Assembly (NCBI GenBank): GCA_036654795.1
Contig: JAVVRI010000040.1
Span: forward strand, 1-19,546
Direction: 5' to 3'
DNA from: JAVVRI01 sp036654795
Lineage (GTDB): Bacteria > Bacteroidota > Bacteroidia > Bacteroidales > Tannerellaceae
DNA length: 19,546 nt
Numbering within the stretch: position 1 is the first letter of the stretch; each line of letters starts with the position of its first letter. Both the position numbers and the translations under genes were made by a program. This document shows, piece after piece, positions 1 to 9,454 of the stretch. The notes under the pieces are model-generated. The model was not told the DNA's origin, made no database searches, and was given only the letters and a program-made list of their open reading frames with translations.

Positions 1-1258
1 GTGCATATCGGCCTATGCCTTCAGTCGATGTCGCAACACCATGATGACAGTGTCAATCCGTAGCACAGGCACAGACCGCCGTTCCATCCGCTTGCGCATG
101 GCATTTCTTTTTGTGCAGTATGTAGTGACTTTTGTATTGGTATCGCTTTCATTGTACTTCAGCAAGCAACTCTATTTCATGCTGCACACTGATCCCGGTT
201 TCCGTACAGAAGAGATTATTCAGGCAAACTTAGTTTATGAATCGAGAGACTATTCAAACGACAACGAAGAAAGCGAACGCCAACGACGAGCGAATGTAAC
301 CGAGATAAACCGATTGATGAACAGTTGCCCCGACATACAAGTGTGGACAACTGGTGACTATTCTATTTTAGGCTTTGACTATCAGGCGAGTTTCCAGAAT
401 GCCGAAGGAAAAAGTATGCAACTCTATATGTGCTATGTCAGCCCTGATTTCTTCCGACTATTCAATATACCGATGGTAGAAGGCAGCCTGCCGAAGCTCG
501 ACCCTGATTCACGTCAAGAAGCGGTTGTGGTTAATCGCGCTGCTCTGAAAGCATTGGGCTACACCACTTGTCAAGGAGCTACACTGCTGAATGAGCAAAT
601 AAAGCGCTACGTTCCCGATGCACAAGCGCAACCAATAAATGCCGTATCTGCCGATTATTACGATGGTCACATTAGCATCGGCATTCGCCCTATGGTGTAT
701 ATGGTGTCTTCCTGGATGGGTGGCGACTACTATCAGATAGCCTGTCAACCCGGCAAAACGCAAGCGGTACTTACTTATCTGAAAGATATTCAAAAGAAAG
801 TCTATGGCACAGAAGATCTTCAATATACTTTATTGAAAGACGAAGTAGCTGGTTTATATAAGATTGATCGGCAGATAGCATCCGTTTATGTACTGTTTGC
901 TTTCATTGCCATCCTGATTATCTGCCTGGGCTTGTTTGGCATTTCTCTGTTCGATATTCGTCAGCGTTACCGCGAAATTGCTATCCGCAAGGTAAATGGG
1001 GCAGGTATGCGTGAACTCTATAGGTTGCTTTTCCGTAAATACATCCTTGTATTGACAGCCGCTTTTGCAACAGCCGTTCCTTTATCCTCCTACTGTATCT
1101 ACTTGTATACACGTGACTTTGTAATGAAAGCTCCGGCAGGCATCGGTATTTATATTATCTCTCTGCTTGTAGTATCATTCGTTTCATTGGGAACGTTGCT
1201 GTGGCAGATACGCAAGGCGGCAAATATTAATCCGAGCGAAGTAATGAAAAGCGAATAA
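1..1258 (+). CDS. FtsX/MacB-type ABC permease, C-terminal half (5' end outside window)
   Basis: This is the second half of a large inner-membrane permease of the MacB/LolC (FtsX) class. The reading frame is open to the left edge (first full codon at base 2), so the ATG at 41 is internal; the residues before it align with the middle of the next full-length paralogue (1587-3965). Counting from that ATG, a transmembrane helix lies at about 18-45 (ending SKQLY), a periplasmic MacB-like domain at about 46-280, and an FtsX domain with three helices at about 281-400. The cytoplasmic loop carries FDIRQRYREIAIRKVNGAG, the typical coupling-region motif, and the C-terminus is NPSEVMKSE, shared with its neighbours. 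Such proteins work with a LolD/MacB-type ATPase, here probably the one at 8715. The substrate is unknown. The family call is firm and only the N-terminal half is unseen. Confidence 0.9.
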   Translation, partial: CISAYAFSRCRNTMMTVSIRSTGTDRRSIRLRMAFLFVQYVVTFVLVSLSLYFSKQLYFMLHTDPGFRTEEIIQANLVYESRDYSNDNEESERQRRANVTEINRLMNSCPDIQVWTTGDYSILGFDYQASFQNAEGKSMQLYMCYVSPDFFRLFNIPMVEGSLPKLDPDSRQEAVVVNRAALKALGYTTCQGATLLNEQIKRYVPDAQAQPINAVSADYYDGHISIGIRPMVYMVSSWMGGDYYQIACQPGKTQAVLTYLKDIQKKVYGTEDLQYTLLKDEVAGLYKIDRQIASVYVLFAFIAILIICLGLFGISLFDIRQRYREIAIRKVNGAGMRELYRLLFRKYILVLTAAFATAVPLSSYCIYLYTRDFVMKAPAGIGIYIISLLVVSFVSLGTLLWQIRKAANINPSEVMKSE

Positions 1259-1267
1259 TCAACATAA

Positions 1268-1573
1268 AGTTGCCAGCAGCGGCGTAAAGAAATTGCCGTC
1301 CGCAAGGTGAACGGAGCAACTGTAAAAAAAATACTTGGTATGTTTGTAAAAGAGTATATGGTATTGTTGTCCGTTGCCTCCGTCATTGCCTTCCCGTTGG
1401 GATATGTCTTGATGAAGCAGTGGTTGCAAAGCTACATAGAACAAACCGAAATCAGCCTTTGGATTTATCTTGCTATATTCGGATTCATAGCCGTCTTTAT
1501 TCTCCTAAGCATCGGTTGGCGTGTATGGCAAGCAGCAAGGCAGAATCCGGCGGAAATCATTAAATCAGAATAA
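1268..1573 (+). pseudogene. Orphan C-terminal tail of an FtsX-type permease (gene remnant)
   Basis: These 101 codons encode only the last part of an FtsX permease: the coupling motif RRKEIAVRKVNGATV, two transmembrane helices and the end NPAEIIKSE. They align without gaps to residues 680-780 of the intact permease at 3971-6313, starting at the same Ser-Cys pair. A TAA stop at 1265-1267 lies directly upstream in frame, so the roughly 680 residues that should precede it are absent. The preceding permease ends normally at 1258, so this is not its frameshifted tail. A GTG at 1307 could in theory start an 88-residue protein, but it falls inside the conserved motif and has no convincing ribosome-binding site. 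I read it as the leftover of a paralogue lost by deletion. Its frame is still intact, so the event may be recent, or the tail may still be translated. Confidence 0.8.
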
Positions 1574-1586
1574 AATTACATTAAAT

Positions 1587-3965
1587 ATGAAACTTATACA
1601 ATTATCTATACGAACATTATATCGGTTCAAAATATATACAGCAATCAATATCTTTGGACTAGCATTGAGCTTGGCTTGTGTCATTGTTATCTTCCACTAT
1701 GTGATGCAGGAAAACAGTGTAGACAGTTATAGTCCTGCAAAAGACAGAATAGGTCTGTTGGTCCAGGAATATAAAGACAATGTCAACAAAACAGCAGTTA
1801 TTGGTGGAGCCTTCGATGATGCAGGCATTGAGGCGATGTCTTCTTTTATGTGGCTGAACAAAGATTATATCGCCATTGATAAAGAGCACATGGATGTAGA
1901 AACCATTGTAGCAGACAGTCTGTTTATAAAAGCAACTGACCTGCCCATGAAATATGGTAAAGCCGAATCATGGTATTCTCATCCGCAGACAACTTTTATT
2001 ACTGAGGATTTAAGTTTGAAATTATTTGGAACGATCAATCCGATAGGTAAGGTTATCCAGTATTCTACAGGAGACCCACTCACTGTAACAGGTGTCATAA
2101 GCATGGAAGGTGGTAAACGTTCTCTTCATTTCGATATGCTTGTGCCAGAGTCATTGCAAGAGTTTTGGGATTTCCAATTTCCAATGAATATTGCCTTAAT
2201 ACGCCCTGAAGTGACTTTTAATGATATAAATAAACGTCATGCCACATTCTTACCATCGTCTACAGGCGGCGGGGCTGTTGATTCCAGATATCAATTGCTC
2301 CCAATGCGTGAAGTGTATTTTCATCCGGCAATTGATATTTGGCAAAACATGTTACAAAAGGGAAATCTTACGCATATGTATTTATTAATATTGGTTGCTG
2401 TTTTGATTCTAATTGTAGGTGTTTTCAATTTCATGAACCTTTATACAGTCGTGCTATTAAAACGCAGTAAGGAGTTCGGACTTAAGAAAATATTTGGAAG
2501 TAATTCCAAACAGATGTTTTCTCAACTGTATGCTGAGAATTTCTGCTTGACCTTGATATCACTATTCATCGCCTGGTTCTTAGTTGAGATTTCGGCAAAA
2601 CCACTCAATCAATATTTAGAAGTAACCCAACAATCGGCTTTCATGTTCGATGCCGGAATTTCGATTGTTTTCTTGTGCTTATTACCATTAATCACTTCCA
2701 TCTATCCGTATATAAAATATGGGTATAACACTCCTATTCGCTCTCTTCAAGAAATATATACTGGTGAAAAATCAACAATGATCAGAAACTCATATTTAAG
2801 TATTCAGTACATCGTGACTTTTACCTTAATAGTAGTCTCCTTGTTTTTTGTAAAACAATTGTATGAGATGACTCATCAAGACTTAGGTTATCATACAGAA
2901 TCTATCATTAAAGCAAATTTCGAGCGATACGAACGTAAGCAAGCTACTACCGAAGATGAATATCTGAAGCAGAAAGATTTACGTAAATCTTCCGAAGAAC
3001 GTATCCGCACAGCAATGAATGCCTCACCTTTATTCGCTGCATGGAATTACTCTTTATCTCCTTATGAATACTTTACAGAAACCCCAGCGCATTTTCGTAA
3101 ACTTAATGATGCGAACTATCAATCTTTGTATTGCATTCCAATCACTGATAATGAAATGATGTTCCATGGTTTTCATCTGATCGAAGGTCGGTTATGGGAT
3201 GCCGATGTTGACCATGAAGGAGATGCAAAACTGATTCTTAACAGAAAAGCGATGCAACTCTATGAACTCAAAGAAATTGCTGATAACCAACTTGAACCAC
3301 AGCAGCCTTTATGGCCCCGGAAGGATTTATCTCCTTATCAAATAGTCGGTGTTGTTGAAGATTTCTATTGCGGACATTTGTCTAAGCCCATTTTGCCTAT
3401 GGCTTTTACTTATGGCAAAACTTATCTTCCACAGATCCCTTTACAAGCAAGCATTATACCTGGGCATGAGGTAGAAGCTATCGCTTTCTTAGAAAAACTA
3501 CACCACGAAACTGCCGATGGTGCTTTTAACTATGTCTTGGCTAAAAATGAAGTTGAAAATCTCTATAAGTCAGATAAACAAGCAGCTATTGTTTATTCGT
3601 TTTTCGCATTCATAGCTATACTGATTTCTTCTGTAGGCCTATTCGGGTTATCATTATTTGATATCCGACAGCGATATCGTGAGATAGCTTTGCGAAAAGT
3701 AAATGGAGCTACTATAAAAGAAATATTACCTTTACTACTAAAGAAATACGCTATCATCTTGGCTATATCCTTTTGTGTGGCTATTCCCATTTCTTTCTGG
3801 GGAATAACTACCTATCTGGAAGATTTCGCATATAAAGCAAGTATCAGTTGGTGGATATTTGGGATAGCAGCCACTATTGTATCGCTGATTTCTATCTTGA
3901 CTTTATGCTATCAAGTAAAGAAAGCAGTGGAAGTGAGCCCTATAGTAATAATGAAAAACAAATAG
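1587..3965 (+). CDS. FtsX/MacB-type ABC transporter permease
   Basis: A 792-residue inner-membrane permease with the duplicated layout common in Bacteroidetes. It has a helix at 18-38, a periplasmic domain at about 40-260, FtsX helices at about 265-290, 316-338 and 355-377, then a second set: a helix at 403-423, a periplasmic domain at about 425-665, and helices at 668-690, 720-740 and 753-775. Each half has a coupling loop: KRSKEFGLKKIFGS (292-305) and FDIRQRYREIALRKVNGAT (691-709). The ATG at 1587 was chosen because it gives the usual start, with a basic segment before the first helix; the frame is open further upstream, but that overlaps the remnant before it. The end SPIVIMKNK departs from the NPxE(I/V)xKSE tail of its neighbours. 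It lies 13 bp after the remnant and 5 bp before the next permease, so it is surely co-transcribed with them. The substrate cannot be told from sequence. Confidence 0.93.
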   Translation: MKLIQLSIRTLYRFKIYTAINIFGLALSLACVIVIFHYVMQENSVDSYSPAKDRIGLLVQEYKDNVNKTAVIGGAFDDAGIEAMSSFMWLNKDYIAIDKEHMDVETIVADSLFIKATDLPMKYGKAESWYSHPQTTFITEDLSLKLFGTINPIGKVIQYSTGDPLTVTGVISMEGGKRSLHFDMLVPESLQEFWDFQFPMNIALIRPEVTFNDINKRHATFLPSSTGGGAVDSRYQLLPMREVYFHPAIDIWQNMLQKGNLTHMYLLILVAVLILIVGVFNFMNLYTVVLLKRSKEFGLKKIFGSNSKQMFSQLYAENFCLTLISLFIAWFLVEISAKPLNQYLEVTQQSAFMFDAGISIVFLCLLPLITSIYPYIKYGYNTPIRSLQEIYTGEKSTMIRNSYLSIQYIVTFTLIVVSLFFVKQLYEMTHQDLGYHTESIIKANFERYERKQATTEDEYLKQKDLRKSSEERIRTAMNASPLFAAWNYSLSPYEYFTETPAHFRKLNDANYQSLYCIPITDNEMMFHGFHLIEGRLWDADVDHEGDAKLILNRKAMQLYELKEIADNQLEPQQPLWPRKDLSPYQIVGVVEDFYCGHLSKPILPMAFTYGKTYLPQIPLQASIIPGHEVEAIAFLEKLHHETADGAFNYVLAKNEVENLYKSDKQAAIVYSFFAFIAILISSVGLFGLSLFDIRQRYREIALRKVNGATIKEILPLLLKKYAIILAISFCVAIPISFWGITTYLEDFAYKASISWWIFGIAATIVSLISILTLCYQVKKAVEVSPIVIMKNK

Positions 3966-3970
3966 TTACA

Positions 3971-6313
3971 ATGATAAAGCATTATCTCAAAATAGCATTC
4001 CGTAATCTGCTGAAGTATAAAACGCAGAATGTCATATCAATTATCGGGTTGGCGGTAGGATTTACCTGCTTTGTATTGGCTACCTTATGGATTCAATATG
4101 AAATGACCTATGATAACTTTCATAAAGATGTGGATAAAATGTTTTTAGTAAGGGGTAAAAGTACTTATCACACAAGCGGAATCAGTAACAGTACACCCTA
4201 TCCATTAGGTTCCTACTTAAAAAACACTTATCCGGAAATTGACAAAGCATGTAATGTTAACATTACGAAGGGCTTTTTAAAGTTGGAAGAAAGCAGTCAG
4301 ATTATTTCTCTCTTAGGCATAGATAGTGCTTATATGCAAATGTTCCGGATTCAAGTAAAGGAAGGGAATATGAACTTTATCCAAGATGGAAAGAAGGAAA
4401 TAGCAATTACTGAAAAGTTTGCACATGAATTGTTCGGTAATGAATCACCACTAGAAAAAGTATTGAATATTGGCAATACAGATTATAAAATCTGCGCTGT
4501 CGTTAGTGGATGGTCAAAACATTCAAATATGCCTTACGATGTACTTACACCATTGAATATATATCGTTCTGGTTGGGGAAACTCTGTATGTACTTTCATA
4601 CAAGTTACCCCACAAAAAGATATGAACGAATTCATGCAGAAGCTAAACAAAGTAAAGCTTACCGACATAAACTCAGAAAGTGATTTGGGGAATTTAATAC
4701 TGACTCCATTAAAAGCAATTCGTTACTCTGATTTCTATCGAAATAATGATTTAGTGATGTCGTTCAATAATATTCTTTATTTTTGTGTGGCAGGCGGATT
4801 GATTATTCTTTGCTCGCTGTTCAATTACTTGACTCTCTTTATCAGCAACCTCCGTATGAGAGGGAGAGAAATGGCATTACGAAAGGTATGCGGCTCAAGT
4901 AATCATTCGCTACTAGGACTGTTCTCTGTTGAAGTCATATTATTGTTAATGATAGCAATGTTTTTTGGCATGATATTGATTGAACTGGTAAGCAATAGTT
5001 TCATAAAATTCTCAGAGATAGAAATAGACAAAACGGAGTTGTATGCTAAATCTATCCTTTACTTGGGCGGTGTGATAATAGTAACATTCATTACAGCGCA
5101 AGTGCCCATCATTTATTTCCGAAAGAACACACTTGCGGCAAATATTCAAGGTAAAAGTATCATAAGGAAAGGTTCTCGAAACATATCTCAAAAGCTAGGA
5201 CTTGTGTTGCAGTTAGTAATCAGCATCTTGTTCATATTCTCGACGGTAGTGATTCTAAAGCAGCTACATTTCATTAAAAACACTGACGCAAACATGGAAC
5301 GACATAATATAGGTAGTGTGGCGTTATGGATGAGTGGAGACATAAATGCCTGGACTGACAAAATAGCCGCATTGCCTATGATAACAGAAGCTTTGCCTCC
5401 TCAATATTTTCCGCTACTACCTACCGGCCCCATGATGTATATGGATATTAAAACATGGGATGGTAAAGATGCGTCGTCCGATAAAATTAGTTTAGGAATG
5501 GTTCTGGCCAAAGAACCTTTTTTCAAATTCTATAATATCAAGTTGGTTAAAGGGGAATTTATAAATGAGAAAAGCCTTGCTACAGATATTGTAATTAATG
5601 AATCCACTGTAAAAGCATTCGGGTGGAAAGACCCTATTGGTAAGCTGATTGAAGTGGATAAAAATATGAAATTCAAAGTAGTAGGAGTGGTAAAAGACTT
5701 GCACTACGTTGCGCCAACAGTGAAAACACCTCTCATCGGTTTTGTTCTGACTGATAAGCAGAAGTATATGTGGATGAGAGCAAGTATATTGTTCAAATTC
5801 AAAGAAGGCACCTGGAAGGAATGTAAAGCTGCTATTGATTCCATGCATAAGGCTGATTTTCCTACTGCCGGTCTACGACTTTTCAATGAAGAAGATGAAT
5901 ATAATAAATATCTCAAATCGGAGAATTCACTTTTAAAGATGTTGGGAGTTGCAACCATCGTTTGTATCTTGATATCTGCTTTCGGAATCTTCTCGCAAAT
6001 CACCTTGTCATGTGAAAAACGAAGGAAAGAAGTGGCTATCCGTAAAGTCAATGGTGCCGGAGTGAAAGATATTCTAGCCATGTTTATCAAAGAATATTTT
6101 CTGATATTGGGCATTGCCGCTATGATAGCTTTCCCGACAGGATATGTACTGATGAAGAAATGGTTGGAAAGCTATATGGAACAAACTGAGATAAATAGTT
6201 GGATATATGTTTCAATTTTAACGGTAGTAGCACTTATTATTTTTTCAAGCATCGGTTGGCGTATATGGAAAGCAGCGCGGCAGAATCCGGCGGAAGTAAT
6301 CAAAAGCGAATAA
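3971..6313 (+). CDS. FtsX/MacB-type ABC transporter permease
   Basis: A 780-residue permease of the same class. Its start MIKHYLKIAFRNLLKYKT is the typical short basic N-terminus before the first helix (20-42), followed by YDNFHKDVDKMFLVRG, the usual entry into the MacB periplasmic domain. Further helices lie at about 265-290, 318-340, 362-382, 408-428, 655-678, 706-728 and 743-763. The coupling loops are RGREMALRKVCGSS (297-310) and CEKRRKEVAIRKVNGAG (681-697), and the C-terminus is NPAEVIKSE. The start at 3971 is preferred over upstream in-frame codons inside the previous gene because it gives the family N-terminus. Its last 101 residues are closely similar to the orphan tail at 1268-1573, also at DNA level. 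It probably pairs with another permease and the ATPase at 8715. Confidence 0.94.
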   Translation: MIKHYLKIAFRNLLKYKTQNVISIIGLAVGFTCFVLATLWIQYEMTYDNFHKDVDKMFLVRGKSTYHTSGISNSTPYPLGSYLKNTYPEIDKACNVNITKGFLKLEESSQIISLLGIDSAYMQMFRIQVKEGNMNFIQDGKKEIAITEKFAHELFGNESPLEKVLNIGNTDYKICAVVSGWSKHSNMPYDVLTPLNIYRSGWGNSVCTFIQVTPQKDMNEFMQKLNKVKLTDINSESDLGNLILTPLKAIRYSDFYRNNDLVMSFNNILYFCVAGGLIILCSLFNYLTLFISNLRMRGREMALRKVCGSSNHSLLGLFSVEVILLLMIAMFFGMILIELVSNSFIKFSEIEIDKTELYAKSILYLGGVIIVTFITAQVPIIYFRKNTLAANIQGKSIIRKGSRNISQKLGLVLQLVISILFIFSTVVILKQLHFIKNTDANMERHNIGSVALWMSGDINAWTDKIAALPMITEALPPQYFPLLPTGPMMYMDIKTWDGKDASSDKISLGMVLAKEPFFKFYNIKLVKGEFINEKSLATDIVINESTVKAFGWKDPIGKLIEVDKNMKFKVVGVVKDLHYVAPTVKTPLIGFVLTDKQKYMWMRASILFKFKEGTWKECKAAIDSMHKADFPTAGLRLFNEEDEYNKYLKSENSLLKMLGVATIVCILISAFGIFSQITLSCEKRRKEVAIRKVNGAGVKDILAMFIKEYFLILGIAAMIAFPTGYVLMKKWLESYMEQTEINSWIYVSILTVVALIIFSSIGWRIWKAARQNPAEVIKSE

Positions 6314-6348
6314 TCAACATAAACAACAATCAAAAAACAGAATGAAGT

Positions 6349-8676
6349 ATGATACAACATTATCTGAAAATAGCCCTGCGCAACCTGCTAAAATACAAGA
6401 CACACAGTCTGATTTCAGCCATTTGTCTCTCTGTTGGAATGGTTTGTTTCTCAATAGTCGGCTTTTTTATCGACAAGATAGAGGGAAGTATTCACTCACT
6501 TCCCTATTATGAACGCCGGGTGGACTTTAAAATGCCTATCGAGAACAATCCTGATAAAAGTCAAATATGGCTGTTTCGCGCCAATGAAATAAAGGTTCTG
6601 GAAGAGAAAAGTATTCCGGGAGTTGAACTAATCAGCTACCATTCATTCAAGAATGATGCAGAAATGTTGTTTATAGATAAAGAACAACAAGAACTTCCTT
6701 TCCAACTCAATTACCGAACCACCAACAATGCATTCTTTACTTTTTACGATGCAAAGCTACTTTATGGAACTCGCTTGCCACAAACGCCAGATGAGGTAGT
6801 GATTTCCGAAAGCTGTGCTCGCAAAGTGTGTGGCAAGCAAAATCCAATAGATATGCTTGTTACTTTCGTTACTACCGAAGAAAAGAGGGAGAAGAAATTC
6901 TTTCGGATTGTCAATGTTGTTTCTGATTTGGATATGGAGCTGAGTATAGAGGCCGATGTTTTCATTCCTTACGAAGAAAGTACCTTTATGGGCATACTTC
7001 AAGTGCAAGGATTACTAACTGCCGATGCCGACTTCAAAGAAGTGAACCGATTACTGGAACAAATGAAGGTAAGCCGGGATACCGATACGATGCACTATAT
7101 CGTCACCAGACTAGCCGATCGGTATAGTTCATTGAGTCACAATGCTTTTATCCTTTTCATCCGCTTCCTCTCTTCATTGATATTATTGTCGGGTATTATC
7201 AATTTCCTGAAATTCATCATCCAGATGTTCTACAACCGCCAGCGCGAACTTGCTTTGCGTAAGTGTATGGGTTCTGACTCTAAAGGCTTATTCTGCTTAC
7301 TCTTTGCCGAAGTAGGATGGATGTTTACGGTGACTCTCTTTTTATCACTTGCCATGACCGAAATCGTTGTTCCGTGGATCTGTTCGTACATACCGGCAGA
7401 AAAAATGATCCCTCATCATCCCTCCGAATTGATTGAAAATCAAATACTGATATACCTGAAGCTGTTGGTTGTATGCATCCTTGTTATTCTGATTCCTATT
7501 TATCGGTTGCAACATGTGAGCGTCATTCATCGGATTCACCGAAACCATACCAATCATGGTTTCCGCCATGCAATGCTCGGAGTACAACTTTGCATCTGTA
7601 TCTTCTTTCTTGGAATAGCATCCAACATGGCTTTCTATCTTGAAAAGATGAGTGACAATATCTATAATCCTCTATCCAAAAATGAAACAGAGCGTATCAT
7701 TCGGTTGAACATCAATAGCATTACACTGAACAAACAAAAAGAAACTGTACTAGCAGATATCCGGCAGATGGCGGATATAGAACATATCGTTTTTACTTAT
7801 CGCAGTGAAAAGTCCCATTCAAGTGGTTATACTTATGTCTCTTATCAGAAGGCCAACGGAAATTCCATTCAATTGCTGATGCAGGGTGGTTCTCCCGATT
7901 ACTTTACCTTGTTTCACATCCCTTTACAAGGTAAGCAGTCTGAAGCTGAGGCTAAAGGAGTAGTCTATATCAGTGAGGCTTTTGCACTTCAACTAGAGCA
8001 GGATTCCGTAAAGGGTATGGTAACTCTGAACGAAGAGACCTATCGTATTGGCGGAATTTATAAAGGTTTATACAAAGAAGAACTAAACTCGAAATATATC
8101 CAAGGCTCTGTTTTCTTCCCAAGCGAAGAAGCCTATTCTTTCTATTTTCAGGTCGGTGTTAACGGGGATGTGGACGCTGCTATAAAAAAGATAGAAGAGA
8201 TATGCCGTCGGTATGTGTCCGAAAGCATCTCCTTGTCTATTTACAAACTCGATGAGGAGAAACAAATGTCCTACTCAGTTGTTGAGTTGGCACGTGATAT
8301 TGCCGCTCTGCTGGCAGGCATCAGCCTGTTGCTGGTAGTGCTCAGCATCTATTCTTCCATTTCTTTGGATACGATGAATCGTAGAAAAGAGGTGGCTATC
8401 CGTAAAATAAACGGAGCAACCCCACGTATTATAGCTCTGATATTTGGAAAAAGCTACTGCATAATCTATCTATTGGCATTTGCGGTAGCATTCCCGCTGA
8501 CCTATCTCTTGACAACCCAAATTCTTAGTGATAATTCATTTTTATCCACTTTCAACTTTTGGTTGTGGGGAATGGGACTATTCATAGGAATTGCAGCTTT
8601 AATAGTGGCAACCACTGCATTTAAAATACATCGCATTATGCATATTAATCCGGCGGAGATTATCAAAAGCGAATAG
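6349..8676 (+). CDS. FtsX/MacB-type ABC transporter permease, divergent
   Basis: A 775-residue permease, the last of the array. The N-terminus MIQHYLKIALRNLLKYKT closely matches the preceding permease, and the first helix is at about 20-42. The second FtsX set has helices at about 265-290, 315-340 and 365-386; the second half has helices at about 408-428, 645-670, 700-722 and 735-757. The coupling loops are NRQRELALRKCMGSD (296-310) and NRRKEVAIRKINGAT (677-691), and the end is NPAEIIKSE. The first periplasmic domain lacks the usual YDxFH entry motif and is less like its neighbours. The cytoplasmic linker between the halves is rich in histidine (residues 389, 394, 397, 400, 403 and 407). It lies 35 bp after the previous gene and 38 bp before the ATPase, and is probably in the same operon. 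Confidence 0.93.
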   Translation: MIQHYLKIALRNLLKYKTHSLISAICLSVGMVCFSIVGFFIDKIEGSIHSLPYYERRVDFKMPIENNPDKSQIWLFRANEIKVLEEKSIPGVELISYHSFKNDAEMLFIDKEQQELPFQLNYRTTNNAFFTFYDAKLLYGTRLPQTPDEVVISESCARKVCGKQNPIDMLVTFVTTEEKREKKFFRIVNVVSDLDMELSIEADVFIPYEESTFMGILQVQGLLTADADFKEVNRLLEQMKVSRDTDTMHYIVTRLADRYSSLSHNAFILFIRFLSSLILLSGIINFLKFIIQMFYNRQRELALRKCMGSDSKGLFCLLFAEVGWMFTVTLFLSLAMTEIVVPWICSYIPAEKMIPHHPSELIENQILIYLKLLVVCILVILIPIYRLQHVSVIHRIHRNHTNHGFRHAMLGVQLCICIFFLGIASNMAFYLEKMSDNIYNPLSKNETERIIRLNINSITLNKQKETVLADIRQMADIEHIVFTYRSEKSHSSGYTYVSYQKANGNSIQLLMQGGSPDYFTLFHIPLQGKQSEAEAKGVVYISEAFALQLEQDSVKGMVTLNEETYRIGGIYKGLYKEELNSKYIQGSVFFPSEEAYSFYFQVGVNGDVDAAIKKIEEICRRYVSESISLSIYKLDEEKQMSYSVVELARDIAALLAGISLLLVVLSIYSSISLDTMNRRKEVAIRKINGATPRIIALIFGKSYCIIYLLAFAVAFPLTYLLTTQILSDNSFLSTFNFWLWGMGLFIGIAALIVATTAFKIHRIMHINPAEIIKSE

Positions 8677-8714
8677 ATAGATACAATATTTACTAACTAA
8701 AAAAACATAAGATT

Positions 8715-9395
8715 ATGATTAAGACCGTAAATTTACAGAAGATTTTCAAGACAGAAGAGGTACAAACTTTAGCCTTGAACAACGTAAACATCGAAGTGAA
8801 AGATGGAGAATTTGTTGCCATCATGGGACCATCAGGCTGCGGAAAGTCTACTTTGTTGAATATTCTTGGGTTACTCGATAATCCTTCAGAAGGAGAATAT
8901 TATCTGAATGAAAAAGAGGTGTCCAAATATACAGAAGCACAGCGTACCAGTCTGCGTAAAGGTGTAATTGGTTTCGTGTTCCAAAGTTTTAACTTGATTG
9001 ACGAGCTGAATGTATACGAGAACATAGAATTACCGCTACTTTACATGGGTATTCCGGCTGCTGAACGTAAACGTCGCGTAGAAGTTGCTATGGAACGAAT
9101 GGCAATCATGCATCGCAGCAAGCACTTTCCGCAACAACTATCCGGAGGTCAGCAACAACGCGTAGCCATTGCGCGTGCCGTAGTTTCTAATCCGAAGCTG
9201 ATACTTGCCGATGAGCCTACCGGAAACCTGGACTCTAAAAATGGTAAAGAAGTGATGGAGTTGTTAAGTGAACTCAATAAGGAAGGCACTACCATTGTTA
9301 TGGTAACACATTCACAACATGATTCCGGATATGCAGGACGAGTGATCAATTTATTCGATGGACAGGTGGTGACAGAAGCAAACTTATTCTTGTAA
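8715..9395 (+). CDS. ABC transporter ATP-binding protein, LolD/MacB type
   Basis: A complete 226-residue nucleotide-binding subunit that hydrolyses ATP on the cytoplasmic face and drives FtsX-type permeases. The Walker A motif is GPSGCGKST (38-46), the Q-loop glutamine is Q90, the signature is LSGGQQQR (142-149), Walker B is LILADEP (162-168) with catalytic E167, the D-loop is NLDS (171-174), and the switch histidine is H199. All key residues are present, so it should be active. Length and the segment FQSFNLIDELNVYENIELPL are typical of the LolD/MacB/FtsE branch. It is the only ATPase in the window and closes the permease array, so it probably serves all the permeases upstream. Naming it lolD or macB would go too far. 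No U-tract terminator follows it; a palindrome array begins 60 bp downstream. Confidence 0.96.
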   Translation: MIKTVNLQKIFKTEEVQTLALNNVNIEVKDGEFVAIMGPSGCGKSTLLNILGLLDNPSEGEYYLNEKEVSKYTEAQRTSLRKGVIGFVFQSFNLIDELNVYENIELPLLYMGIPAAERKRRVEVAMERMAIMHRSKHFPQQLSGGQQQRVAIARAVVSNPKLILADEPTGNLDSKNGKEVMELLSELNKEGTTIVMVTHSQHDSGYAGRVINLFDGQVVTEANLFL

Positions 9396-9454
9396 TACAT
9401 TCGTCCGAACTGTTAGTCCTTTCTATACCACTATTTAGATCAAAGCATTACTCT

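Noticed and set aside
1259..1573. Frameshifted continuation of the first permease
   Set aside because: The first permease already ends with a complete FtsX domain and the family tail NPSEVMKSE, and this piece repeats the same domain region, so it comes from a different gene copy.
3848..3970. Upstream in-frame extension of the second intact permease
   Set aside because: It would overlap the preceding permease by over 100 bp and lacks the family N-terminus, which begins at the ATG at 3971.
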